From positions 620,001 through 684,000 of the forward strand of contig JAPDOI010000155.1 in NCBI GenBank assembly GCA_029168955.1: 64,000 bases of DNA, written 5' to 3'. The notes beneath the pieces were generated by a model, which did no database searches, was not told the DNA's origin, and saw only the letters and a list, made by a program, of their open reading frames with translations. Positions 43,330 to 55,030 of this stretch are shown piece after piece; the first letter of the stretch is position 1; each line of letters opens with the position of its first letter. Made by a program: the position numbers and the translations under genes. The DNA is from Aplectana chamaeleonis (lineage: Eukaryota > Nematoda > Chromadorea > Rhabditida > Cosmocercidae).

Positions 43330-43445
43330 TCACCGTAAACAAAATTCATGACAACCAACTGATAAAGAGTACGGGATAAAAGAAATTGAGAGCGGCGAGT
43401 TTTCATTCTCACACCATCTTTCTCTGGAGCTGAGCGGCTGAAGCT
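43330..43445 (+). promoter_or_regulatory. Core-promoter-like unit P2 upstream of the satellite
   Basis: A direct, diverged copy of the P1 block: GTAAACAAAATTCATGA, GATAAAGAGTACGGGATAAA, GAGAGCGGCGAG, TCATTC at 43,403, 28 bp after the TATA-like GATAAAAG (43,375). It points into the 42-bp satellite starting about 270 bp downstream. Activity is an inference only. Confidence 0.35.
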
Positions 43446-43669
43446 GAACAGACTAGGGATTAGGGAAACAGCCCCACCGGTTATAAAGATATCACGATAT
43501 CTGGGCCTAAACATGAAAAACTCTGGCAAGAAAAACTGCTACACCTCCGTGAGAATTTTGTGCCGGTGGCAAAATACAAACTTGTGCAATCAACTTGTGA
43601 AGCACGCAGCAAATGAAGCGCAACTCTCATTTCGCGGCAATACGCACATATTACATGAACCGCTCTGCA

Positions 43670-46600
43670 CTTTACACGACGTCTTGGAGGCGTCATTTGA
43701 AGCCCGATGCACTTTTCACGACGTTCGGATGACGTCATCAGAAGCCCGAAGCACTTTTCACGACGTCCCGATGACGTCATCAGAAGCTCTAAGCACTTTT
43801 CACGACGTCCCGATGACGTCATCAGAAGCCCGAAGCACTTTTCACGACGTCCCGATGACGTCATCAGAAGCCCGAAGCACTTTTCACGACGTCCCGATGA
43901 CGTCCTTAGAAGCCCGAAGCACTTTTCACGACGTACCGATGACGTCATCAGAAGCCCGAAGCACTTTTCACGACGTCCCGATGACGTCATCAGAAGCCCG
44001 AAGCACTTTTCACGACGTCCTGATGACGTCATCAGAAGCCCGAAGCACTTTCCACGACGTCCCGATGACGTCATCAGAAGCCCGAAGCACTTTTCACGAC
44101 GTCCCGATGACGTCATCAGAAGCCCGAAGCACTTTTCACGACGTCCCGATGACGTCACCAGAAGCCCGAAGCACTTTTCACGACGTCCCGATGACGTCAC
44201 CAGAAGCCCGAAGCATTTTTCACGACGTCCCCATGACGTCATCAGAAGCCCGAAGCACTTTTCACGACGTCCCGATGACGTCATCAGAAGCCCGAAGCAC
44301 TTTTCACGACGTCCCGATGACGTCACCAGAAGCCCGAAGCATTTTTCACGACGTCCCCATGACGTCATCAGAAGCCCGAAGCACCTTTCACGATGTCCCG
44401 ATGACGTCATAAAAAGACGCCGTCGGGATGACGTCATCAGAAGCCCGAAGCACTTTTCACGACGTCGGTACGACGTCATCAGAAGCCCGAAGCACTTTTC
44501 ACGACGTCCCGATGACGTCACCAGAAGCCCGAAGCACATTTGACGACGTCCCGATGACGTCACCAGAAGCCCGAAGCACTTTTCACGACGTCCCGATGAC
44601 GTCATCAGAAGCCCGAAGCACTTTTCACGACGTACCGATGACGTCATCAGAAGCCCGAAGCACTTTTCACGACGTCCCGATGACGTCACCAGAAGCCCGA
44701 AGCACTTTTCACGACGTCCCGATGACGTCATCAGAAGCCCGAAGCACTTTTCACGACGTACCGATGACGTCACCAGAAGCTCGAAGCACTTTTCACGACG
44801 TCCCGATGACGTCATCAGAAGCCCGAAGCACTTTTCACGACGTCCCGATGACATCATCAGAAGCCCGAAGCACTTTTCACGACGTCCCGATGACGTCACC
44901 AGAAGCCCGAAGCACTTTTCACGACGTCCCGATGACGTCATCAGAAGCCCGAAGCACTTTTCACGACGTCCCGATGACGTCATCAAAAGCCCGAAGCACT
45001 TTTCACGACGTCCCGATGACGTGACCAGAAGCCCGAAGCACTTTTCACGACGTATCGATGACGTCATCAGAAGCGCGAAGCACTTTTCACGACGTCCCGA
45101 TGGCGTCACCAGAAGCCCGGAGCACTTTTCACGACGTCTCAATGACGTGACCAGATGCCCGAAGCGCTTTTCACGACGCCCCGATGACGTCGTCAGAAGC
45201 CCGAAGCACTTTCCGCGATGTCCCGATGACGTCATAAAAATCCCGAAGCACTTTTCACGACGTCCCGATGACGTCACCAGAAGCCCGATGCACTTTTCAC
45301 GACGTCCCGATGACGTCATCAGAAGCCCGAAGCACTTTTCACGACGTCCCGATGACGTCACCAGAAGCCCGAAGCACTTTTCACGACGTCCTGATGACGT
45401 CATCAGAAGCCCGAAGCACTTTTCACGACGTCCCGATGACGTCATCAGAAGCCCGAAGCACTTTTCACGACGTCCCGTTGACGTCACCAGAAGCCCGAAG
45501 CACTTTTCACGACGTCCCGATGACGTCATCAGAAGCCCGAAGCACTTTTCACGACGTCCCGATGACGTCACCAGAAGCCCGATGCACTTTTCACGACGTC
45601 CCGATGACGTCATCAGAAGCCCGAAGCACTTTCACGACGTCCCGATGACGTCACCAGAAGCCCGAAGCACTTTTCACGACGTCCCGATGACGTCATCAGA
45701 AGCCCGAAGCACTTTTCACGACGTCCCGATGACGTCATCAGAAGCCCGAAGCACTTTTCACGACGTCCCGATGACGTCATCAGAAGCCCGAAGCACTTTT
45801 CACGACGTCCCGATGACGTCACCAGAAGCCCGAAGCACTTTTCACGACGTCCCGTTGACCTCATTAGAAGCCCGAAGCACTTTTCACGACGTCCCGATGA
45901 CGTCATCAGAAGCCCGAAGCACTTTTCACGACGTCCCGACGACGTCATCAGAAGCCCGAAGCACTTTTCACGACGTCCCGATGACGTCATCAGAAGCCCG
46001 AAGCACTTTCCATGACGTCCCGATGACGTCACCAGAAGCCCGATGCACTTTTCACGAGGTCCCGATGACGTCATCAGAAGCCCGAAGCACTTTTCACGAC
46101 GTCCCGATGAGCGTCATCAGAAGCCCGAAGCACTTTTCACGACGTCCCGATGACGTCACCAGAAGCCCGAAGCACTTTTCACGACGTCCCGTTGACCTCA
46201 TTAGAAGCCCGAAGCACTTTTCACGACGTCCCGATGACGTCATCAGAAGCCCGAAGCACTTTTCACGACGTCCCGATGACGTCATCAGAAGCCCGAAGCA
46301 CTTTTCACGACGTCCCGATGACGTCACCAGAAGCCCGAAGCACTTTTCACGACGTCCCGTTGACCTCATTAGAAGCCCGAAGCACTTTTCACGACGTCCC
46401 GATGACGTCATCAGAAGCCCGAAGCACTTTCCATGACGTCCCGATGACGTCACCAGAAGCCCGATGCATCTTTTCACGACGTCCCGATGACGTCATCAGA
46501 AGCCCGAAGCACTTTTTCACGACGTCCCGATGACGTCATCAGAAGCCCGAAGCACTTTTCACGACGTCCCGATGACGTCACCAGAAGCCCGAAGCACTTT

Positions 46601-49600
46601 TCACGACGTCCCGTTGACCTCATTAGAAGCCCGAAGCACTTTTCACGACGTCCCGATGACGTCATCAGAAGCCCGAAGCACTTTCCATGACGTCCCGATG
46701 ACGTCACCAGAAGCCCGATGCACTTTTCACGACGTCCCGATGACGTCATCAGAAGCCCGAAGCACTTTTCACGACGTCCCGATGACGTCATCAGAAGCCC
46801 GAAGCACTTTTCACGACGTCCCGATGACGTCATCAGAAGCCCGAAGCACTTTTCACGACGTCCCGAGGACGTCATCAGAAGCCCGGAAGCACTTTTCACG
46901 ACGTCCCGATGACGTCACCAGAAGCCCAAGCACTTTTCACGACGTCCCGATGACGTCATCAGAAGCCCGAAGCACTTTTCACGACGTCCCGATGACGTCA
47001 TCAAAGCCCGAAGCACTTTTCACGACGTCCCGATGACGTCACCAGAAGCCCGAAGCACTTTTCACGACGTCACGATGACGTCATCGGAAGCCCGAAGCAC
47101 TTTTCACGACGCCCCGATGACGTCGTATGAAGCCCGAAGCACTTTTCGCGATGTCCCGATGACGTCATAAAAAGCCCGAAGCACTTTTCACGACGTCGGG
47201 ATGACGTCATCAGAAGCCCGAAGCACTTTTCACGACGTCCCGATGACGTCATCAGAAGCCCGAAGCACTTTTCACGACGTCCCGATGACGTCATCAGAAG
47301 CCCGAAGCACTTTTCACGACGTCCCGATGACGTCACCAGAAGCCCGAAGCACTTTTCACGACGTCCCGATGACGTCATTAGAAGCCCGAAGCACTTTTCA
47401 CGACGTCCCGATGACGTCATCAGAAGCCCGAAGCACTTTTTACGACGTCGGGATGACGTCATCAGAAGCCCGAAGCACTTTTCACGACGTCCCGATGACG
47501 TCACCAGAAGCCCGAAGCACATTTCACGACGTCCCGATGACGTCACCAGAAGCCCGAGGCACTTTTCACGACGTCCCGATGACGTCATTAGAAGCCCGAA
47601 GCACTTTTCACGACGTCGGGATGACGTCATCAGAAGCCCGAAGCACTTTTCACGACGTCGGGATGACGTCATCAGAAGCCCGATGACGTCATCAGAAGCC
47701 CGAAGCACTTTTCACGACGTCCCGATGACGTCATCAGAAGCCCGAAGCACTTTTCACGACGTCCTGATGACGTCACCAGAATTTCACGACGTCCCGTTGA
47801 CGTCATTAGAAGCCCGAAGCACTTTTCACGACGTCCCGATGACGTCATCAGAAGCCCAAAGCACTTTCCATGACGTCCCGATGACGTCACCAGAAGCCCG
47901 ATGCACTTTCACGACGTCCGGATGACGTCATCAAAGCCCGAAGCACTTTTCACGACGTCCCGATGACGTCATCAGAAGCCCGAAGCACTTTTCACGACGT
48001 CCCGATGACGTCACCAGAAGCCCGAAGCACTTTTCACGACGTCCCGATGACGTCATCAGAAGCCCGAAGCACTTTTCACGACGTCCCGATGACGTCATCA
48101 GAAGCCCGAAGCACTTTTCACGACGTCCCGGTGACGTCATCAGAAGCCCGAAGCACTTTTCACGACGTCCCGATGACGTCATCAGAAGCCCGAAGCACTT
48201 TTCACGACGTCCCGATGACGTAACCAGAAGCCCGAAGCACTTTTCACGACGTCCCGATGACGTCATCAGAAGCCCGAAGCACTTTTCACGACGTCCCGAT
48301 GACGTCATCAGAAGCCCGAAGCACTTTTCACGACGTCCCGATGACGTCATCAGAAGCCCGAAGCACTTTCCATGACGTCCCGATGACGTCACCAGAAGCC
48401 CGATGCACTTTTCACGACGTCCCGATGACGTCATCAGAAGCCCGAAGCACTTTTCACGACGTCCCGATGACGTCATCAGAAGCCCGAAGCACTTTTCACG
48501 ACGTCCCGATGACGTCACCAGAAGCCCGAAGCACTTTTCACGACGTCCCGTTGACCTCATTAGAAGCCCGAAGCACTTTTCACGACGTCCCGATGACGTC
48601 ATCAGAAGCCCGAAGCACTTTCCATGACGTCCCGATGACGTCACCAGAAGCCCGATGCACTTTTCACGACGTCCCGATGACGTCATCAGAAGCCCGAAGC
48701 ACTTTTCACGACGTCCCGATGACGTCATCAGAAGCCCGAAGCACTTTTCACGACGTCCCGATGACGTCACCAGAAGCCCGAAGCGCTTTTCACGACGTCC
48801 CGATGACGTCATCAGAAGCCCGAAGCACTTTTCACGACGTCCCGATGACGTCATCAGAAGCCCGAAGCACTTTTCACGACGTCCCGATGACGTCACCAGA
48901 AGCCCGATGCACTTTCCACGACGTCCCGATGACGTCAACAGAAGCCCGAAGCACTTTTCACGACGTCCCGATGACGTCATCAGAAGCCCGAAGCACTTTT
49001 CACGACGTCCCGATGACGTCACCAGAAGCCCGAAGCACTTTTCACGGCGTCCCGATGACGTCACCAGAAGCCCGGAAGTACTTTTCACGACGTCCCGTTA
49101 ACGTCAGCAGAAGCCCGAAGCACTTTTCACGACGTCCCGATGACGTCATCAGAAGCCCGAAGCACTTTTCACGACGTCCCGATGACGTCATCAGAAGCCC
49201 GAAGCACTTTTCACGACGTCCCGATGACGTCACCAGAAGCCCGATGCACTTTCCACGACGTCCCGATGACGTCATCAGAAGCCCGGAAGCACTTCTTTCA
49301 CGAGGTCCCGATGACGTCACCAGAAGCTCCGAAGCACTTTCACGACGTCCCGATGACGTCATCAGAAGCCTGAAGCACTTTTCACGACGTCCCGATGACG
49401 TCATCAGAAGCCCGAAGCACTTTTCACGACGTCCCGATGACGTCACCAGAAGCCCCGAAGCACTTTTCACGACGTCCCGATGACGTCAGCAGAAGCCCGA
49501 AGCACTTTTCACGACGTCCCGATGACGTCAGCAGAAGCCCGAAGCACTTTTCACGACGTCCCGATGACGTCATCAGAAGCCCGAAGCACTTTTCACGACG

Positions 49601-52600
49601 TCCCGATGCCGTCACCAGTAGCCCGAAGCACTTTTCACGACGTCCCGATGACGTCATCAGAAGCCCGAGGCTCTTTCCGCGCCGTCCCGATGACGTCACC
49701 AGAAGCCCGAAGCACTTTTCACGACGTCCCGATGACGTCATCAGAAGCCCGAAGCACTTTTCACGAGGTCCCGATGACGTCACCAGAAGCCCGAAGCACT
49801 TTTCACGACGTCCCGATGACGTCATCAGAAGCCCGAAGCACTTTTCACGACGTCCCGATGACGTCATCAGAAGCCCGAAGCACTTTTCACGACGTCCCGA
49901 TGACGTCACCAGAAGCCCGAAGCACTTTTCACGACGTCCCGATGACGTCATCAGAAGCCTGAAGCACTTTTCACGACGTCCCGATGACGTCATCAGAAGC
50001 CCGAAGCACTTTTCACGACGTCCCGATGACGTCACCAGAAGCCCGAAGCACTTTTCACGACGTCCTGATGACGTCATCAGAAGCCCGAAGCACTTTTCAC
50101 GACGTCCCGATGACGTCATCAGAAGCCCGAAGTACTTTTCACGACGTCCCGTTAACGTCACCAGAAGCCCGAAGCACTTTTCACGACGTCCCGATGACGT
50201 CATCAGAAGCCCGAAGCACTTTTCACGACGTCCCGATGACGTCATCAGAAGCCCGAAGCACTTTTCACGACGTCCCGATGACGTCACCAGAAGCCCGATG
50301 CACTTTTCACGACGTCCCGATGACGTCATCAGAAGCCCGAAGCACTTTTCACGAGGTCCCGATGACGTCACCAGAAGCCCGAAGCACTTTTCACGACGTC
50401 CCGATGACGTCATCAGAAGCCCGAAGCACTTTTCACGACGTCCCGATGACGTCATCAGAAGCCCGAAGCACTTTTCACGACGTCCCGATGACGTCACCAG
50501 AAGCCCGAAGCACTTTTCACGACGTCCCGATGACGTCATCAGAAGCCTGAAGCACTTTTCACGACGTCCCGATGACGTCAGCAGAAGCCCGAAGCACTTT
50601 TCACGACGTCCCGATGACGTCATCAGAAGCCCGAAGCACTTTTCACGAGGTCCCGATGACGTCACCAGTAGCCCGAAGCACTTTTCACGACGTCCCGATG
50701 ACGTCATCAGAAGCCCGAAGCACTTTTCACGACGTCCCGATGACGTCACCAGAAGCCCGAAGCACTTTTCACGACGTCCCGATGACGTCATCAGAAGCCC
50801 GAAGCACTTTTCACGAGGTCCCGATGACGTCACCAGAAGCCCGAAGCACTTTTCACGACGTCCCGATGACGTCATCAGAAGCCCGAAGCACTTTTCACGA
50901 CGTCCCGATGACGTCATCAGAAGCCCGAAGCACTTTTCACGACGTCCCGATGACGTCACCAGAAGCCCGAAGCACTTTTCACGACGTCCCGATGACGTCA
51001 TCAGAAGCCTGAAGCACTTTTCACGACGTCCCGATGACGTCATCAGAAGCCCGAAGCACTTTTCACGACGTCCCGATGACGTCACCAGAAGCCCGAAGCA
51101 CTTTTCACGACGTCCCGATGACCTCATTAGAAGCCCGAAGCACTTTTCACGACGTCCCGATGACGTCATCAGAAGCCCGAAGCACTTTCCACGACGTCCC
51201 GATGACGTCATCAGAAGCCCGAAGCACTTTTCACGACGTCCCGATGACGTCATCAGAAGCCCGAAGCATTTTTTACGACGTCCCGATGACGTCATCAGAA
51301 GCCCGAAGCACTTTTCACGACGTCCCGATGACGTCACCAGAAGCCCGAAGCACTTTTCACGACGTCCCGATGACGTCATCAGAAGCCCGAAGCACTTTTC
51401 ACGACGTCCCGATGACGTCATCAGAAGCCCGAAGCACTTTCCATGACGTCCCGATGACGTCACCAGAAGCCCGATGCACTTTTCACGACGTCCCGATGAC
51501 GTCATCAGAAGCCCGAAGCACTTTTCACGACGTCCCGATGACGTCATCAGAAGCCCGAAGCACTCTCACGACGTCCCGATGACGTCACCAGAAGCCCGAA
51601 GCACTTTTCACGACGTCCCGATGACGTCATCAGAAGCCCGAAGCACTTTTCACGACGTCCCGATGACGTCACCAGAAGCCCGAAGCACTTTTCACGACGT
51701 CCCGATGACGTCACCAGAAGCCCGAAGCGCTTTTCACGACGTCCCGATGACGTCATCAGAAGCCCGAAGCACTTTTCACGACGTCCCGATGACGTCATCA
51801 GAAGCCCGAAGCACTTTTCACGACGTCCCGATGACGTCACCAGAAGCCCGATGCACTTTTCACGACGTCCCGATGACGTCATCAGAAGCCCGAAGCACTT
51901 TTCACGACGTCCCGATGACGTAACCAGAAGCCCGAAGCACTTTTCACGACGTCCTGATGACGTCATCAGAAGCCCGAAGCACTTTTCACGACGTCCCGAT
52001 GACGTCATCAGAAGCCCGAAGTACTTTTCACGACGTCCCGTTAACGTCACCAGAAGCCCGAAGCACTTTTCACGACGTCCCGATGACGTCATCAGAAGCC
52101 CGAAGCACTTTTCACGACGTCCCGATGACGTCATCAGAAGCCCGAAGCACTTTTCACGACGTCCCGATGACGTCACCAGAAGCCCGATGCACTTTTCACG
52201 ACGTCCCGATGACGTCATCAGAAGCCCGAAGCACTTTTCACGAGGTCCCGATGACGTCACCAGAAGCCCGAAGCACTCTTTACGACGTCCCGATGACGTC
52301 ATCAGAAGCCCGAAGCACTTTTCACGACGTCCCGATGACGTCATCAGAAGCCCGAAGCACTTTTCACGACGTCCCGATGACGTCACCAGAAGCCCGAAGC
52401 ACTTTTCACGACGTCCCGATGACGTCATCAGAAGCCTGAAGCACTTTTCACGACGTCCCGATGACGTCAGCAGAAGCCCGAAGCACTTTTCACGACGTCC
52501 CGATGACGTCATCAGAAGCCCGAAGCACTTTTCACGAGGTCCCGATGACGTCACCAGTAGCCCGAAGCACTTTTCACGACGTCCCGATGACGTCATCAGA

Positions 52601-53862
52601 AGCCCGAAGCACTTTTCACGACGTCCCGATGACGTCACCAGAAGCCCGAAGCACTTTTCACGACGTCCCGATGACGTCATCAGAAGCCCGAAGCACTTTT
52701 CACGAGGTCCCGATGACGTCACCAGAAGCCCGAAGCACTTTTCACGACGTCCCGATGACGTCATCAGAAGCCCGAAGCACTTTTCACGACGTCCCGATGA
52801 CGTCATCAGAAGCCCGAAGCACTTTTCACGACGTCCCGATGACGTCACCAGAAGCCCGAAGCACTTTTCACGACGTCCCGATGACGTCATCAGAAGCCTG
52901 AAGCACTTTTCACGACGTCCCGATGACGTCATCAGAAGCCCGAAGCACTTTTCACGACGTCCCGATGACGTCACCAGAAGCCCGAAGCACTTTTCACGAC
53001 GTCCCGATGACCTCATTAGAAGCCCGAAGCACTTTTCACGACGTCCCGATGACGTCATCAGAAGCCCGAAGCACTTTTCACGACGTCCCGATGACGTCAT
53101 CAGAAGCCCGAAGCACTTTTCACGACGTCCCGATGACGTCATCAGAAGCCCGAAGCACTTTCCACGACGTCCCGATGACGTCATCAGAAGCCCGAAGCAC
53201 TTTTCACGACGTCCCGATGACGTCATCAGAAGCCCGAAGCACTTTTCACGACGTCCCGATGACGTCATCAGAAGCCCGAAGCACTTTTCACGACGTCCCG
53301 ATGACGTCACCAGAAGCCCGAAGCACTTTTCACGACGTCCCGATGACGTCATCAGAAGCCTGAAGCACTTTTCACGACGTCCCGATGACGTCATCAGAAG
53401 CCCGAAGCACTTTTCACGACGTCCCGATGACGTCACCAGAAGCCCGGAGCACTTTTCACGACGTCCCGATGACCTCATTAGAAGCCCGAAGCACTTTTCA
53501 CGACGTCCCGATGACGTCATCAGAAGCCCGAAGCACTTTTCACGACGTCCCGATGACGTCATCAGAAGCCCGAAGCACTTTTCACGACGTCCCGATGACG
53601 TCATCAGAAGCCCGAAGCACTTTCCACGACGTCCCGATGACGTCATCAGAAGCCCGAAGCACTTTCCACGACGTCCCAATGACGTCATCAGAAGCCCGAA
53701 GCACTTTCCACGACGTCCCGATGACGTCATCAGAAGCCCGAAGCACTTTCCACGACGTCCCGATGACGTCATCAGAAGCCCGAAGCACTTTCCACGACGT
53801 CCCGATGACGTCATCAGAAGCCCGAAGCACTTTCCACGACGTCCCGATGACGTCATCAGAAG
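43670..53862 (+). repeat. 42-bp satellite array, about 240 monomers
   Basis: Head-to-tail monomers of 42 bp. A unit reads, in parts, CGATGACGTCATCAG then AAGCCCGAAGCAC then TTTTCACGACGTCC. Main variants: TCATCAG versus TCACCAG, CCCGTTGACCTCATTAG, CACGAGGTCCC, GCCTGAAGC, and TTTCCACGAC enriched near the 3' edge. Both edges are more divergent (43,670-43,760 and the end at 53,862), as usual for arrays homogenised by unequal exchange. Single-base indels (for example at 45,630, 46,107 and 51,564) shift the reading frame between blocks. Since 42 is divisible by three, two plus-strand frames and one minus-strand frame stay open for up to 770 codons; these are not genes. Confidence 0.97.
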
Positions 53863-54258
53863 CCCCACTCACCTACAAATCGATTACTTACCAGCCTACG
53901 TACCCCCTACCAACTTACCTGTCTGCCAAGTTGATTGCAGCGACCATCGGCAGTGGCTATTAGCAGTGAGGACTGAAAAGCGTGACGGCCTACGGCCTAC
54001 GGCGCACAACATGAAAATTTCTTAAGCTTTCGGGCTCACAACTTTGTTATTTGTGAACCGATTTGGCTGAAATTTGGACAGCAGGTGTCTTCTGGACCCC
54101 TTCACTTATATCCAGAAGGAAATCTTCAGAAATTTTGTTTTAAAGATTCTATAAACTATTTTATAAAATTCCAAGTGATCACAAGGTGTAGGCAAAACCA
54201 AACCTCTCCAGCCGCTTCGCGGCTGGAGCGATACGTGGTTTAATTCACTGCAACGCAG
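53863..54258. other. Satellite 3' flank
   Basis: The C/T-rich ACCTACAAATCGATTACTTA-type sequence grades into AT-rich DNA; a hairpin CTCCAGCCGCTTCGCGGCTGGAG lies at about 54,207-54,229. No gene. Confidence 0.4.
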
Positions 54259-54441
54259 ATGGCACAGAATTCAGTTGAGATGAAGCGCCAAGAAACTGAT
54301 GGTGAGCCTATGAGGCAGATGATAATTCTGCCACAGATCTACGAGAGGCTCTCAACGTTGGAGCGAACGGCACGTCAGGTCATATATACTCTAACGGCAC
54401 GAGCGCGCGGTACGGGCGTGACTTTTAGCTCTGAGGAGTAG
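54259..54441 (+). CDS. Small ORF or terminal exon (60 codons) with polyA signal
   Basis: An acceptor-like TTCACTGCAACGCAG abuts ATG at 54,259. The frame encodes MAQNSVEMKRQETDGEPMRQ, then MIILPQIYERLSTLERTARQ and VIYTLTARARGTGV, ending at TAG 54,439-54,441. The charged, helix-prone composition and an AATAAA signal at about 54,566 downstream support a real 3' end. Either a complete 60-residue protein or the last exon of a larger one. No family recognised. It is the first non-repeat coding candidate after the satellite. Confidence 0.45.
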   Translation: MAQNSVEMKRQETDGEPMRQMIILPQIYERLSTLERTARQVIYTLTARARGTGVTFSSEE

Positions 54442-54794
54442 TACAGTGTTCAAACCACCAGTTATCCCGCAATAAGTGTCAAAATATGTACACTCAGGGA
54501 CGGAAAACTCGCTCCGACTTCAATACGTACTCCTTGTACAGATATACATATGTATTGAGTTTCTAATAAATAATCGAGCTTTTATTGCCTGGGAAAGGAA
54601 GGTTCGATGAACATTTGTCATCTCATCGCACTCATAATCTGCAATTCTTGAGCGTCTACACTTTTTGCTCTAGCCAACTGTAAGGTTTAGAAAATTCAAT
54701 GAAAGAAGCATAGATCACTCAAAAAGTGTATAAAAAAAGTTCAATGTTTTGAAAAATTTTGTTTAGTGTACGCTGAACACGCTTTATTGATTTT

Positions 54795-54907
54795 TGAAAA
54801 TTTTCTGTTTTCTGTTTTCTGCCCATTTTTGGAGATTTTTTTCTGTTTTCTGTCAAACTAGATTTTCTGTTTTCTGTTTCCAAAAATATTTTTTCCGCAC
54901 ATCCCTG
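54795..54907 (-). repeat. CAGGGATGTGC-headed word array (ACAGAAA words)
   Basis: On the minus strand: CAGGGATGTGC (from 54,907), then AACAGAAAACAGAAAATC, ACAGAAAACAG, CCAAAAATGGGCAG, AACAGAAAACAGAAAA. The layout matches the CGGCAAA array at 42.6-42.7 kb with a different word. The opposite terminus was not found. It abuts, and probably inserted into, the 42-bp cluster that follows. Confidence 0.6.
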
Positions 54908-55030
54908 ATCCTGACGACGTCATCAGATGCCCTATGTACTTTACATGACATCCTGACGACGTCATCAGATGCCCTATGTACTTTACATGACATCCTGACG
55001 ACGTCATCAGATGCCCTATGTGCTTTAGAT
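54908..55030 (+). repeat. Diverged 42-bp satellite cluster, three units
   Basis: GACGACGTCATCAGATGCCC, TATGTACTTTACATGACATC recurs at exact 42-bp steps (near 54,913, 54,955 and 54,997). It aligns to the main satellite (GACGTCATCAGA-GCCC, CACTTTxCACGACGTCC) with about 75-80 percent identity by eye. Confidence 0.85.

Noticed and set aside
43670..53862. CRISPR-like array
   Set aside because: There are no unique spacers between repeats; monomers are contiguous tandem copies, and the genome is eukaryotic.
43481..54025. Long ORFs (up to ~770 codons) on both strands across the satellite
   Set aside because: They are forced by the 42-bp period, which is divisible by three and free of stops in three frames; single-base indels in the array move the frame from block to block, and both strands are open at once.
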